Below are positions 51,010 to 59,238 of a stretch of DNA of 64,000 bases, one piece after another. The notes under the pieces were generated by a model, which did not search any database, was not told where the DNA came from, and saw only the letters and a program-made list of their open reading frames with translations. The stretch is taken from assembly GCF_036227205.1 (NCBI RefSeq), contig NZ_CP109442.1:7006001-7070000 (forward strand), written 5' to 3'. The position numbers were made by a program, and so were the translations under genes. The number at the start of each line of letters is the position of its first letter. Positions within the stretch are counted from its first letter, which is position 1. Source of the stretch: Amycolatopsis sp. NBC_01480 (lineage in GTDB: Bacteria; Actinomycetota; Actinomycetes; Mycobacteriales; Pseudonocardiaceae).

Positions 51010-51902
51010 CCGGACCGCCTCCCCGCCTTCGGTTCGCGCTGTGATTTGCCGATTCCCAGCCACATCAGCCAGCCCAGGACCCCGGCCTTCGACGGCCGCG
51101 CCTGGGTGCCCAGCACGTCGCCGCCGGTCGCGCGCAGGGCGTCGACCGTCGCCAGCCCGCCGGCCACGAACCCGCCGACCGCGAGCCGCGCCCAGCCGTG
51201 GAGCTGCCCCACCAGCGGAGCGCCGCTGCCCAGGAGGGCGGCGGCGCGGTCGATCTCGAAGCGCATCAGCTCTCTGAACTCCCGGGAGCCGGGCGCCGCG
51301 CCCAGCTCCGCCTCCGTGACCCCGAACGCGGCCAGGTCTTCCTGCGGCAGGTAGACCCGGTCGTCGGCGAAGTCCTCGGCGACGTCCTGCCAGTGCTCCA
51401 CCAGCTGCAGCGCGGTGCAGACCCGATCGGACAGTTCCGCGGCCCGCTCGTCGCGCACGTCGAACAGCCGCAGCACGATCCGTCCCACCGGATCGGCCGA
51501 GAGCCGGCAGTACGCCAGCAAGTCCTCGTACGCCGGATACCGCGTCACGTGCTGGTCCTGCAGATTCGCCTCGACCAGCCGGCTGAACGGCTCGGCGTCG
51601 ACCCGTCCGCCGTGGATCGCCGGCAGCAGGCCGCGGATCACCGGGTGCGTGGGCTCGTCGTCGTCCCAAGCACCGGCCAGTTCCTCGCCGAAGGCCTTCA
51701 GCTGGGCCACCCGGTCGCCCTCGGCTTCGTCACCGAGGTCGTCGATCGTGCGCGCAACCGCGTAAACCGCGGTGAGGTCGGCGCGCAGTTCCCGGGGCAG
51801 CACACGCAGGGCGACCGGGAAGTTCTCGGCCTGCCGCTTGGCCCGCAGACCGGCGACTTCACGGCCTTCGGGTTGGTGACGTCCAGGTGCAGTGGGACTC
51901 AT
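51006..51902 (-). CDS. hpnC: Hydroxysqualene synthase HpnC
   Basis: This 298-residue protein (MSPTAPGRHQPEGREV...) has ENFPVALRVLPRELRADLTAVYAVARTIDDLGDEAEGDR and LVEHWQDVAEDFADDRVYLPQED, the HpnC form of the two Asp motifs. It converts presqualene diphosphate to hydroxysqualene. The ATG at 51902 with GAGG close by is the start; an upstream in-frame ATG (51977) adds only low-complexity residues. It is the first gene of the hopanoid operon. Confidence 0.92.
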   Translation of the reverse strand: MSPTAPGRHQPEGREVAGLRAKRQAENFPVALRVLPRELRADLTAVYAVARTIDDLGDEAEGDRVAQLKAFGEELAGAWDDDEPTHPVIRGLLPAIHGGRVDAEPFSRLVEANLQDQHVTRYPAYEDLLAYCRLSADPVGRIVLRLFDVRDERAAELSDRVCTALQLVEHWQDVAEDFADDRVYLPQEDLAAFGVTEAELGAAPGSREFRELMRFEIDRAAALLGSGAPLVGQLHGWARLAVGGFVAGGLATVDALRATGGDVLGTQARPSKAGVLGWLMWLGIGKSQREPKAGRRSG

Positions 51903-52055
51903 CCGCCTCAGTCTCGCTCGCTCGGATGGGCGGCTTCTGCGGCCGGGAGGAGAATTTTCCCGGCTTCGACTTGGCACGAACGGACAAAATGGGGCGAGGA
52001 TAAGGCCGACCGAACCCGTTGACCTGCTATCACTGGGGAAGGGCGAGCTGCGCGC
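51903..52055. promoter_or_regulatory. Divergent promoter region of the hopanoid operon and PucR-type gene
   Basis: This 153-base gap includes GCCGGGA-N9-TCCCGGC (51942-51964) and AT-rich stretches GGACAAAATGG and GAGGATAAGG, which may hold promoters for the two directions. No consensus -35/-10 pair is certain. Confidence 0.5.
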
Positions 52056-53243
52056 ATGGGATCAGACCAGGTGGCCCTATTGGGTGAACTCGAAACCAAG
52101 GTGAGCAGGCGGCTGCCTGCCATCCTGAACGAGGTGCGGGACCTGCTCGTGGAGCAGCACCCCGACTACGCGGCGTTCCTCACCGAGGAGCTGGCGGAGG
52201 TCGTCACGGCCAGCGCGGGTTTCGTGAGCCGGCTGATCAGCGTCGCCGAGTCCCCTGAGGACAAGCTGCCCGAGCTGGGCTCCGGCGTCGAGCAGGTGGT
52301 GTTCGAGGAGATCGGGCGAACGCAGTACCGCCAGGGCCGCCGGGTGACCAGCCTGCTCGCCGCGTACCGGGTCGGCGCCCGCGTCGCGTGGCGGCACGTG
52401 TCCGAGGCGGCGCTGGAGCTGGACGTGCCGGCCGAGCTGTTCGCCTCGCTCGCCACCACGGTGTTCGCGCTGGTGGACCAGCTGTCCGAGTCCTCGCTCC
52501 ACGGCTACCTGCAGGAGCAGTCGGACGCCGTGCGGGCGCGGGAGAGCCTGCGCGACGAGCTGAGCGAGCTGCTGCTGTCCGACCGCGCCGACCAGGCCGC
52601 GGTCCGCTCGGCCGCGGTGCGGGCCGACTGGCGGATCCCGAAGTCCGCGGCCGTCGTGCTGGTCGAGGGCGACAACGAGCTGGGCCGGGAGCTGGTGTCC
52701 CGGCTCGACGACACCTGCCTGCGGCTGCGGCGCCCGGGACTGTTGGTCACGATCGTGCCGGATCCGGCCGGCCCGGGGCGGCGCGCGTGGCTGGCCAGGG
52801 CGCTGCGCGGGGCGGGCGCGGTGGTCGGCGCGTCGGTGCCGGTGGACCGGCTGCCGGCCAGCCTGCGCGTCGCCGAGGTGACCGCCCGGCTGCGCCGCGA
52901 CCACCTGCTCAGCGACGACCCGGTGTTCGCCGACGAGCACCTCGACGCCATCATCGTGCACCGCGACGACCGGCTGCTCGACGTGCTGCGCCGCCGCTGC
53001 CTGGCCCCGCTCGACGAGCTGAACGACTCCTCCCGCGAACGGCTTTCGACCACGCTCACCTCCTGGCTGCTGCACCTGGGCGACCGCAAGGCCGTGGCCG
53101 AAGACCTGCACATCCACCCGCAGACGGTGTCCTACCGGCTCGGCCGGCTGCACACGCTGTTCGGCCCCCAGCTGGACGACCCGGCCACCCGCGCGACGCT
53201 GATGCTGGCCCTGGCGTGGGGCCCGCCCGGCTCGGACTCGTGA
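52056..53243 (+). CDS. PucR/CdaR-type transcriptional regulator
   Basis: This 395-residue protein has a helical RsbR-like N-terminal domain (LETKVSRRLPAILNEVRDLLVEQHPDYAAFLTEELAEVV), a GGDEF-like middle and a C-terminal PucR helix-turn-helix (LGDRKAVAEDLHIHPQTVSYRLGRLHTLFG). It is divergent from hpnC with a 153-base gap, so it may regulate the hopanoid operon (inference from position). Its final codons and stop lie in a family 2 palindrome. Confidence 0.85.
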   Translation: MGSDQVALLGELETKVSRRLPAILNEVRDLLVEQHPDYAAFLTEELAEVVTASAGFVSRLISVAESPEDKLPELGSGVEQVVFEEIGRTQYRQGRRVTSLLAAYRVGARVAWRHVSEAALELDVPAELFASLATTVFALVDQLSESSLHGYLQEQSDAVRARESLRDELSELLLSDRADQAAVRSAAVRADWRIPKSAAVVLVEGDNELGRELVSRLDDTCLRLRRPGLLVTIVPDPAGPGRRAWLARALRGAGAVVGASVPVDRLPASLRVAEVTARLRRDHLLSDDPVFADEHLDAIIVHRDDRLLDVLRRRCLAPLDELNDSSRERLSTTLTSWLLHLGDRKAVAEDLHIHPQTVSYRLGRLHTLFGPQLDDPATRATLMLALAWGPPGSDS

Positions 53244-53295
53244 GTGTTTATGACGGTTAGAACCGTCATAAACACTCACGAGTCCGAGCCGGGCG
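53224..53295. repeat. Palindromic element family 2, copy D: near-perfect 72-base inverted repeat
   Basis: The family 2 core (53237-53282) is a perfect 22-bp-armed palindrome with only AG unpaired. The match continues outward with GCCCGGCTCGGA/TCCGAGCCGGGC, giving about 35 bp of perfect pairing. The outer part is coding sequence of the PucR-type gene (GPPGSDS) mirrored in the intergenic tail of the SDR gene. Confidence 0.9.
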
Positions 53296-54057
53296 TCAGC
53301 TGGAGGCGCCGAACTTGGTTGCCAGGGTGCGGTAAACGCCGGGGACCGCGCCGCGCAGCGCGACGGGCAGGCGCAGCCAGCGGGGCACGTAGTAGTCACC
53401 GGGGCGGGCCGCTGCGCGCACCACCGCGGCGGCGACCCGGTCGGCGGGCACCGGCCGCGGGGTCGTGCGGGAGTAGGGCGTGCCGCGGCGCTCGAAGAAC
53501 GCCGTCCGGACCACTCCGGGCACGACCACCCCGACGTCGACGCCGGTGCCGTGCAGTTCGTAACGCAGGCTGTCGGCGAAGGCGTCGAGGCCGGACTTCG
53601 TGGCCGCGTACACCGCTTCGCCCGCGACGCCGGTGCGGCCCGCGATCGACGTCACGAACACGATCCGGCCGTGGCCGCGCGCGAGCAGGCCGGGCAGCAG
53701 CGCGCGGGTCAGCTCCAACGGCGCGGTCAGGTTCACCGCGATCAGGCGTTCCAGCTCGGCGTCGGAGAGGCCCGGCAGCGGCCCGGCCCAGCCGAGGCCG
53801 GCGTTGTTGACGAGCACGTCCACCTGCCCGGTGACCGCCAGCGCGCGCTCCGCGAGCCCCGCCGCGGCGCCCGGCTCGGCCAGGTCGGTGTCGAGCGCGG
53901 TGCCTCCGGTTTCGGTGGCCAGCGCGGCCAGACGCGCACGGTCACGGCCATGTAGCAGGACGTGCGCACCCGCGGCGGCGAACCGCCGGGCCGCGGCCTC
54001 GCCGATGCCCGAGGACGCGCCGGTGACCAGCACCGTCCCGCCGGCGGGACCGGGCAT
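53296..54057 (-). CDS. Short-chain dehydrogenase/reductase
   Basis: This 253-residue protein has VLVTGASSGIGEAAARRFAAAG, NNAG (VDVLVNNAGLGW), catalytic Ser (VTSIAGRTG) and YAATK. HGRDR suggests NADP(H). The C-terminus GDYYVPRWLRLPVALRGAVPGVYRTLATKFG looks membrane-seeking. It overlaps the preceding membrane-protein gene by one base (TGATG). It may act on a lipid or polyketide carbonyl, consistent with the lipid-related neighbours (inference). Confidence 0.88.
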   Translation of the reverse strand: MPGPAGGTVLVTGASSGIGEAAARRFAAAGAHVLLHGRDRARLAALATETGGTALDTDLAEPGAAAGLAERALAVTGQVDVLVNNAGLGWAGPLPGLSDAELERLIAVNLTAPLELTRALLPGLLARGHGRIVFVTSIAGRTGVAGEAVYAATKSGLDAFADSLRYELHGTGVDVGVVVPGVVRTAFFERRGTPYSRTTPRPVPADRVAAAVVRAAARPGDYYVPRWLRLPVALRGAVPGVYRTLATKFGASS

Positions 54058-54722
54058 CAGAGCCCCGGCACCGCGGCCGGGCGCGCCCCCATCCGCAGCA
54101 CGATGCCCTCGGAGCGCAGCGACCGCCGGAACCACCACAGCGAGGCGGCGATCGTGATACCCACCAACGTGTAAGAACCGGCGGTGCTGACCATCAGGAA
54201 GTTGCCGACGGTGGCCTTGGCCAGCATCAGCAGCGTGCCCGCGCCGTTGACCGCGAAGACCAGGGCCCAGAGCAGCGAGACGCGCTGGAAGAAGCGGCGC
54301 ATGCCGGGGTGGCCGGACAGCGTGTCCGGGAACGCGCAGAAGTCACCGGCCAGCCGCGCGAGCAGCGGCCGGTTGAACGGCGCGGACACCAAGAACAGGC
54401 TGGCTACCACGAAGTTCTGTAATGTCGGCTGCAGGAAGTAAAGAAAGGTGCTGCCGGTGGCCAGGCCGAGTACGGTCCTGGCGATCAGCAGCGCGGTGGT
54501 GAGCAGCAGGACCGCGGGTATGCGTTTGCGCAGGACCAGCCGGGCGATCAGCACGGTGGCCGACCAGCAGAGCGCCGCGAGGACCCCGCTGTCGAAGCTC
54601 ACCAGCGTGAGGAGGAGGTAGAACAGCCCGGCCGGGATCAGCGTCGACTCCAGCAGATGCCGTCCCCCGCCGAACACGAGGTTGCCGAGCGAGGGGAGGT
54701 CGATCGTCATGGAGTGTCGCAT
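54057..54722 (-). CDS. VC0807-like integral membrane protein
   Basis: This 221-residue protein has about six hydrophobic helices. Features such as GGGRHLLESTLIPAGLFYLLL, GSTFLYFLQPTLQNFVVASLFLVS and RPLLARLAGDFCAFPD match the VC0807 family (intracellular septation-like/DUF3159 relatives), of unknown function. It is co-transcribed with the SDR gene. The ATG is at 54722; a later ATG five residues on is also possible. Confidence 0.72.
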   Translation of the reverse strand: MRHSMTIDLPSLGNLVFGGGRHLLESTLIPAGLFYLLLTLVSFDSGVLAALCWSATVLIARLVLRKRIPAVLLLTTALLIARTVLGLATGSTFLYFLQPTLQNFVVASLFLVSAPFNRPLLARLAGDFCAFPDTLSGHPGMRRFFQRVSLLWALVFAVNGAGTLLMLAKATVGNFLMVSTAGSYTLVGITIAASLWWFRRSLRSEGIVLRMGARPAAVPGL

Positions 54723-54889
54723 GCAGCTGAAGTACCTCCGGTACGGGGCAGCCGTCCCCTCGGTGTCACGGAAAGCCCGGGTGTCACTGAACGCCTGGCC
54801 TTGGGCACCCGGGAGCCGGGAAACTCAGGCGGCCGGGAGTTTACACAGCATAGGCACGCCGGATGGGGATGGTGTGAGGTGACTGCTCC

Positions 54890-55861
54890 GTGAGCGCGAC
54901 CGGGGTGTCGCTGTTCGTGGCCGTTCCGGCCGCGGTGGCCGGCGCGGTCTGCATCGGCCTGGCCAGCGCCGCGCAGGCCAGGGCCACCAAAGAGGTGGAG
55001 ACCGGCAAGCCGCTGGACCTCACCCTCTTCCGCCGGCTGGTCGGCCGGCCGCTGTGGCTGATCGGCATCGCGGCGACCGTGCTCGGCCTCGGCCTGCAGC
55101 TCGCGGCGCTGGCGTTCGGGCCGCTGCTGCTCGTGCAGCCGTTGCTGATCACTTCACTGATTTTCGCCGGGCTGGCCTCGGCGCGGTTCGAGAAGCGCCT
55201 GCCGGACCAGGTGATGGTCGGCGGCTCGGTGCTGTGCGTGGTCGGGCTCGCGGCGTTCATCCTGGTCGCCCGGCCCAGCGGCAACGGCGACGTGCTGGTG
55301 ACCGGGCCGGCCTTGCTGCCGCTGGGCATCGCGCTGGCCGCGGTCACCGCGGCGGGCATGGTGCTCGCCGCGTTCACCGGCTCGGGCTCGCTGCGCACGC
55401 TCGGCCTGGCCGTGGCCACCGGGGTGCTCTACGGCCTGACCGCCGGGCTGATGAAGGTGGTCGCCGGCCAGTTCCGGGTCGGCTTCGACGAGCCGTTCCG
55501 GCACTGGACCCTGTACATCGTCTGCGTGATCGGCCCGTTCGGCTTCCTGCTCAGCCAGAACACGTTCCAGCAGGGCCGGTTCCTCACCCCGGCGCTGGCC
55601 GTGATCACCGCGCTCGACCCGCTGGTGGGCGTCGCGATCGGGCTGTCCTGGATGGGCGAGTCGGCCAACGGCAGCCCGCTCGCGCTGGCCGGCGAGGCGG
55701 CCGCGGGGCTGGTGATCGTGGTCGGCATCGCGCTGCTGGCCACCCGCGCCTCGCATCTGTCCGCCGCGCCGGAGCCCGCCGAGGCCACCGATTCTTCGGA
55801 GTCTTCAGGGACCGGATCGGACCCCGAAGACGGGTACGGTCTGGCCGGATCCACCTGTTAG
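54890..55861 (+). CDS. DMT-superfamily transporter (NIPA/EamA-like)
   Basis: This 323-residue protein has nine to ten hydrophobic helices: FVAVPAAVAGAVCIGLASAAQARATKEVE, PLWLIGIAATVLGLGLQLAALAFGPLLLVQPLL and AVITALDPLVGVAIGLSW are typical of DMT proteins related to NIPA magnesium transporters. A hydrophilic 40-residue acidic tail (APEPAEATDSSESSGTGSD) follows. The GTG start follows CTCC. It lies 45 bases upstream of the glycosyltransferase fusion on the same strand, so a joint function in lipid export is possible but unproven. Confidence 0.78.
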   Translation: MSATGVSLFVAVPAAVAGAVCIGLASAAQARATKEVETGKPLDLTLFRRLVGRPLWLIGIAATVLGLGLQLAALAFGPLLLVQPLLITSLIFAGLASARFEKRLPDQVMVGGSVLCVVGLAAFILVARPSGNGDVLVTGPALLPLGIALAAVTAAGMVLAAFTGSGSLRTLGLAVATGVLYGLTAGLMKVVAGQFRVGFDEPFRHWTLYIVCVIGPFGFLLSQNTFQQGRFLTPALAVITALDPLVGVAIGLSWMGESANGSPLALAGEAAAGLVIVVGIALLATRASHLSAAPEPAEATDSSESSGTGSDPEDGYGLAGSTC

Positions 55862-55906
55862 TCCCGCGGTGGCCGACCGCCGCACCGCACCGGCGAAGGG
55901 GGCGCG

Positions 55907-58306
55907 TTGGAGCGCGTGCTGATCGTCTCGGCGAACATCGGGGAGGGGCACAACGCCACCGGGCGCGCGCTGGAGGGCGCCGTGCGGGAGCGCTGGCCCG
56001 GGGCCACCGTGCAGTGGCTCGACACCCTCGACGTGCTCGGGCCCGGCTTCGGGCCGCTGCTTCGCCGCACGTACGTGGCGAACGTGGAGAGCACCCCCTG
56101 GCTGTACGAGTTCTTCTACACCGCGATCTGGCGGATCGCCTGGTTCGCCGCCGTGACCCGGCGCCTGGTCGGCGCGTGGTCCGGCCGCCGGCTCGCCCGG
56201 CCGGTCGCCCGCTTCGCCCCGGACGTGGTGCTCTCGACGTACCCGATGGCCACGGCCGGGCTGGCCTGGCTGCGCCGCCGGGGACGGCTGGACGCGCGGA
56301 TCGGCGCCTGGGTCCCGGATTTCGCGCCGCACCCGTTCTGGGTCTACGGCTCGGCGGACCTCACGCTGGTGATGCACGACGTCGCGGTGGGCCCGGCGCG
56401 GCGCTGCTCGCTGTCCGCCGCGGTGGCCGTGTCCGCCCCGCCGGTGCGCGCCGAATTCCGTCCCGGCGACCGCGCGGGCGCCCGCCAGCAGCTCGACCTG
56501 CCGCCGGATGCGTTCGTGGTGCTGGTTTCCTGTGGCTCACTGGGTTTCGGTGATCTCCGCAAGACGGTGCTGGAGCTGCTCGGCGCGCATCCGGACGTGC
56601 TGCCGGTCGCCGTCTGCGGCCGTAACGAGGCGCTCGTGCGGAAGCTGCGGCAGATCGGCGACCCGCGGCTGCGCGTGCTCGGCTGGACCGAGGAGATGGC
56701 CCGCTACACGATCGCCGCCGACGTGGTGGTGATGAACGCCGGGGGCGCGACCGGGCTGGAGGCGCTCGCGTGCGGGCGTCCCGTGCTGATGCACCGCCCG
56801 ATCGCCGCGCACGGCAAGGCGAACGCCCGGCTGATGGCCGAGGCCGGGCTGGCCCTGGTGTCCGAAAAGGACGGTGAGCTGGCAGCGACCGTCCAGGTGC
56901 TGCTGGCCGAGCCGGACCGGCTCAAGTCGATGGCCGAGGCCGCGACGCGGCACTGCGAGTCGGCGACCCCGCTGACGACGGTGCTCGAATCGTTGGCGGA
57001 AGGCCCGCGAAACCCGGCGCCGCAGCGGCTGCGCGCGGAGGACGCGTTGTTCCTCCACGTGGCCACTCCTCAAGTGCCGCAACAGGTCGGGGCAGTCCTG
57101 ATGCTCGACCCGAAGGCCGACGGCACCCCGGCCACCCGCGCCGACGCGGCCCACCTGCTCGCCGCGCTGCCCGGCCTGCGCGCCCGATTGCTGCCCGGCG
57201 GTGGCCTCTGGCGCGCGAAGTGGCAGGAGGACCCGGCCCGCGATGTCGAAGACATCCTCACCGAAGCCGAGGCCGAACCCGGCGCGGACTTCGAGACGGC
57301 GCTGACGGCGGAGATGGACGCCTTCTTCTCCATCGGGGTCCCGCCGGAGCACCCGTGCCGCGCACGGCTGGTCACCGGGCTGGCCGGCGGCCAGGGCGCG
57401 TTGCTGATCGCGTTGCACCACGCGGCGAGCGACGGGATCGCGGTGATCGGCGCGCTGGTCGGCCAGGCGCGGGGCAAGGCTCCTCTGATCGTGGCGCCGC
57501 CCGGGCGTACAACCGTGGCGCACCGGCTGAAAGCAATCACGCGGCCTCGTTCGGCGGCGAAGTCCGAAGCGGCGCGGCTGGCAAGCGGGGTCTGGGCGCT
57601 GGCCCGGGCCGGCACCGCGCCGCGCGTGCGCTGGGAGACCGGGATCGACGGCCCGGAGCGGCATTTCGCCCGCGCGCACCTGTCGGCGCCGGAGGTGCGG
57701 GCGGCGGCGCGGCGGCTCGGCGTGCCGACCACGCACCTGGTGCTGGCGCTCCTGGCGGAGGCGCTGCACCGGGAACTCGGGGCGGGCGCGCCGGAACGCG
57801 TGCGGGTGCTGATCCCGATGTCCATTCGCGACACCGGCACGTTCCGGCAATTGGGCAACCACACCGGCGCGGCGTCGGTGGACCTGCCCGCCGGCCCGAT
57901 GCCGTTGCCGCAACGGGTGACCGAGACCCGCGATTCGCTACGGAACCAGGTCGGCCGGGGCGCCCCGCGCGCGGGCAACGCCGTGGTCCGGGTGCTCGGC
58001 GTGCTGCCGCCGTGGCTGCACCGCCGGCTGGCCCGCCTGGTCTACCGCGGCACGTGGTTCAGCATGATCGCCTCGGTACTGCCCGGGGCGCGCTCGCCGG
58101 TGTCGCTGAACGGTTCGCTGATGCGGACGGTCTACCCGGTGCTGTCGCTCGCGCCGGGTGTCCCGGTCGCGGTCGGCGTGATGACTTGGGCGGACCGGTT
58201 CACCGTCTGTGTCACGGTTCCTGCCGCGCACGCCGCCCGCGGCGACCGCCTGGCTGCCGGGGTCACCGAGGCCTTCGCGGACCTCCAAGCTCGTGAGTGT
58301 TCATGA
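55907..58306 (+). CDS. Glycosyltransferase (MGDG-synthase/MurG-like) fused to a WS/DGAT-like acyltransferase
   Basis: This 799-residue protein starts at TTG with AAGGGGG five bases before it. Residues 1-365 form a GT28/GT-B glycosyltransferase: VLIVSANIGEGHNATGRAL at the N-terminus and MNAGGATGLEALACGRPVL (276-294) at the donor site, as in diacylglycerol glucosyl/galactosyl transferases. Residues 375-799 resemble wax-ester synthase/diacylglycerol acyltransferases: RLRAEDALFLHVATPQVPQQVG, the active-site HHAASDG at 504-510, VRVLIPMSIRDTGTFRQLGNHTGAASVDLP and a VSLNGSLMRTVYP region. It may glycosylate and acylate one lipid (inference). Its last codons and stop are in a family 2 palindrome. Confidence 0.85.
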   Translation: MERVLIVSANIGEGHNATGRALEGAVRERWPGATVQWLDTLDVLGPGFGPLLRRTYVANVESTPWLYEFFYTAIWRIAWFAAVTRRLVGAWSGRRLARPVARFAPDVVLSTYPMATAGLAWLRRRGRLDARIGAWVPDFAPHPFWVYGSADLTLVMHDVAVGPARRCSLSAAVAVSAPPVRAEFRPGDRAGARQQLDLPPDAFVVLVSCGSLGFGDLRKTVLELLGAHPDVLPVAVCGRNEALVRKLRQIGDPRLRVLGWTEEMARYTIAADVVVMNAGGATGLEALACGRPVLMHRPIAAHGKANARLMAEAGLALVSEKDGELAATVQVLLAEPDRLKSMAEAATRHCESATPLTTVLESLAEGPRNPAPQRLRAEDALFLHVATPQVPQQVGAVLMLDPKADGTPATRADAAHLLAALPGLRARLLPGGGLWRAKWQEDPARDVEDILTEAEAEPGADFETALTAEMDAFFSIGVPPEHPCRARLVTGLAGGQGALLIALHHAASDGIAVIGALVGQARGKAPLIVAPPGRTTVAHRLKAITRPRSAAKSEAARLASGVWALARAGTAPRVRWETGIDGPERHFARAHLSAPEVRAAARRLGVPTTHLVLALLAEALHRELGAGAPERVRVLIPMSIRDTGTFRQLGNHTGAASVDLPAGPMPLPQRVTETRDSLRNQVGRGAPRAGNAVVRVLGVLPPWLHRRLARLVYRGTWFSMIASVLPGARSPVSLNGSLMRTVYPVLSLAPGVPVAVGVMTWADRFTVCVTVPAAHAARGDRLAAGVTEAFADLQARECS

Positions 58307-58335
58307 CGGTTAGAACCGTCATAAACACTCACGAG
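58290..58335. repeat. Palindromic element family 2, copy E
   Basis: It reads CTCGTGAGTGTTCATGACGG and then CCGTCATAAACACTCACGAG, with core TGACGGTTAGAACCGTCA and one mismatch in the stem. It provides the stop codons of both convergent genes (58304-58306 on +, 58329-58331 on -). Confidence 0.88.
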
Positions 58336-59102
58336 TCCTTGAAGAAGTGCGTCGACGGCCGGGGAACCTCTTCACCGTCAACGAAAATGTCCAGCTTCTC
58401 GTTGTAAAAAGACACCAGCCCGGCAATCGGAGTCATCGCCACCGTCGGGAAGTCGTACGCCCAGGCCAAATCCTGGTGCAGAGTGTCGCCAATGCGCACA
58501 GACCAGTAGCCAGTCGTGCGCCCCTTGTACGGGCAGGCCGTGACCGTGGTGGTCGGCACGAGGTGGGTGAAGCCGACCTCGGTGCGGTTGAAGTAGTAGC
58601 GCGTCGGCAGGCCCGTCTCGAACAACAGCACCGGCGAAGACGACTCCGCGAGCGTCACGCCTTCCAGCGCGACGCGGACGTGGCGGGTCGAACGCAGCGC
58701 GTCCACTCGCGTGTACGGGTTGCGCGGGTGCACGAAGACCTCTTCGTCCTCCTCGAACCACGAGTCGAGCGCTTCCCACTCGAAACGCACGTAGCCCGCC
58801 AGGCCGGCGACGGCGTCTTCGCCGTAGACGCGGGCCGCCGCGGGCTTCACGACTTCGCCGACGCGCAGGGCGTGACGACGGGCGGTGCCGCGCTTGAGCC
58901 GTTGCGGGTGGTCCTCGTCGACGAGCAGGCCGGGCTTGACGTCCGCGACCGGGATGTAGAACTGCGGGTACGGCGGCCATTCCCACACGTACAGCGCGCG
59001 CGTGGTGTCCAGCACCACCTGGCCGCCCAGGGTGGCGCGGATACGGCGGGGCACCGGCTCCACATGGTCGGTCTCGGTGATCATCGCCGGGTAACCGGGC
59101 AC
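58329..59102 (-). CDS. Double DUF427 protein
   Basis: This 257-residue protein contains two beta-rich DUF427 units. The first is around RIRATLGGQVVLDTTRALYVWEWPPYPQFYIPVADV. The second is around VRVALEGVTLAESSSPVLLFETGLPTRYYFNRTEVGFTHLVPTTTVTACPYKGRTTGYWSV, which carries the classical DUF427 phrase. The GTG start has AAGGAG. The function of the family is not known; it is common in actinobacteria. The gene ends inside the family 2 palindrome and has a family 3 palindrome upstream. Confidence 0.9.
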   Translation of the reverse strand: MPGYPAMITETDHVEPVPRRIRATLGGQVVLDTTRALYVWEWPPYPQFYIPVADVKPGLLVDEDHPQRLKRGTARRHALRVGEVVKPAAARVYGEDAVAGLAGYVRFEWEALDSWFEEDEEVFVHPRNPYTRVDALRSTRHVRVALEGVTLAESSSPVLLFETGLPTRYYFNRTEVGFTHLVPTTTVTACPYKGRTTGYWSVRIGDTLHQDLAWAYDFPTVAMTPIAGLVSFYNEKLDIFVDGEEVPRPSTHFFKDS

Positions 59103-59182
59103 GGCTGCTCCTTGGAAGTCGGGACGCTCGGCAAACGCGAACGGCGCGCGAACCAGAGGGGGTCCGCGCGCCGCCGTTGATG

Positions 59183-59235
59183 GCCGTCAAGGCCTCCTTA
59201 CCCGCGTCGGGCGCTGGCAAGGAGGCCTTGACGGC
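59183..59235. repeat. Palindromic element family 3, copy B
   Basis: Arms GCCGTCAAGGCCTCCTT and AAGGAGGCCTTGACGGC enclose ACCCGCGTCGGGCGCTGGC. It begins three bases after the msrA stop and could terminate the msrB-msrA transcript. Copy A at 24786-24838 shares the same arms apart from a two-base swap. Confidence 0.82.
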
Positions 59236-59238
59236 GGG

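Noticed and set aside
7231..59235. CRISPR array made of the repeated palindromes
   Set aside because: The copies are kilobases apart, palindromic over their whole length and have no spacers or cas genes.
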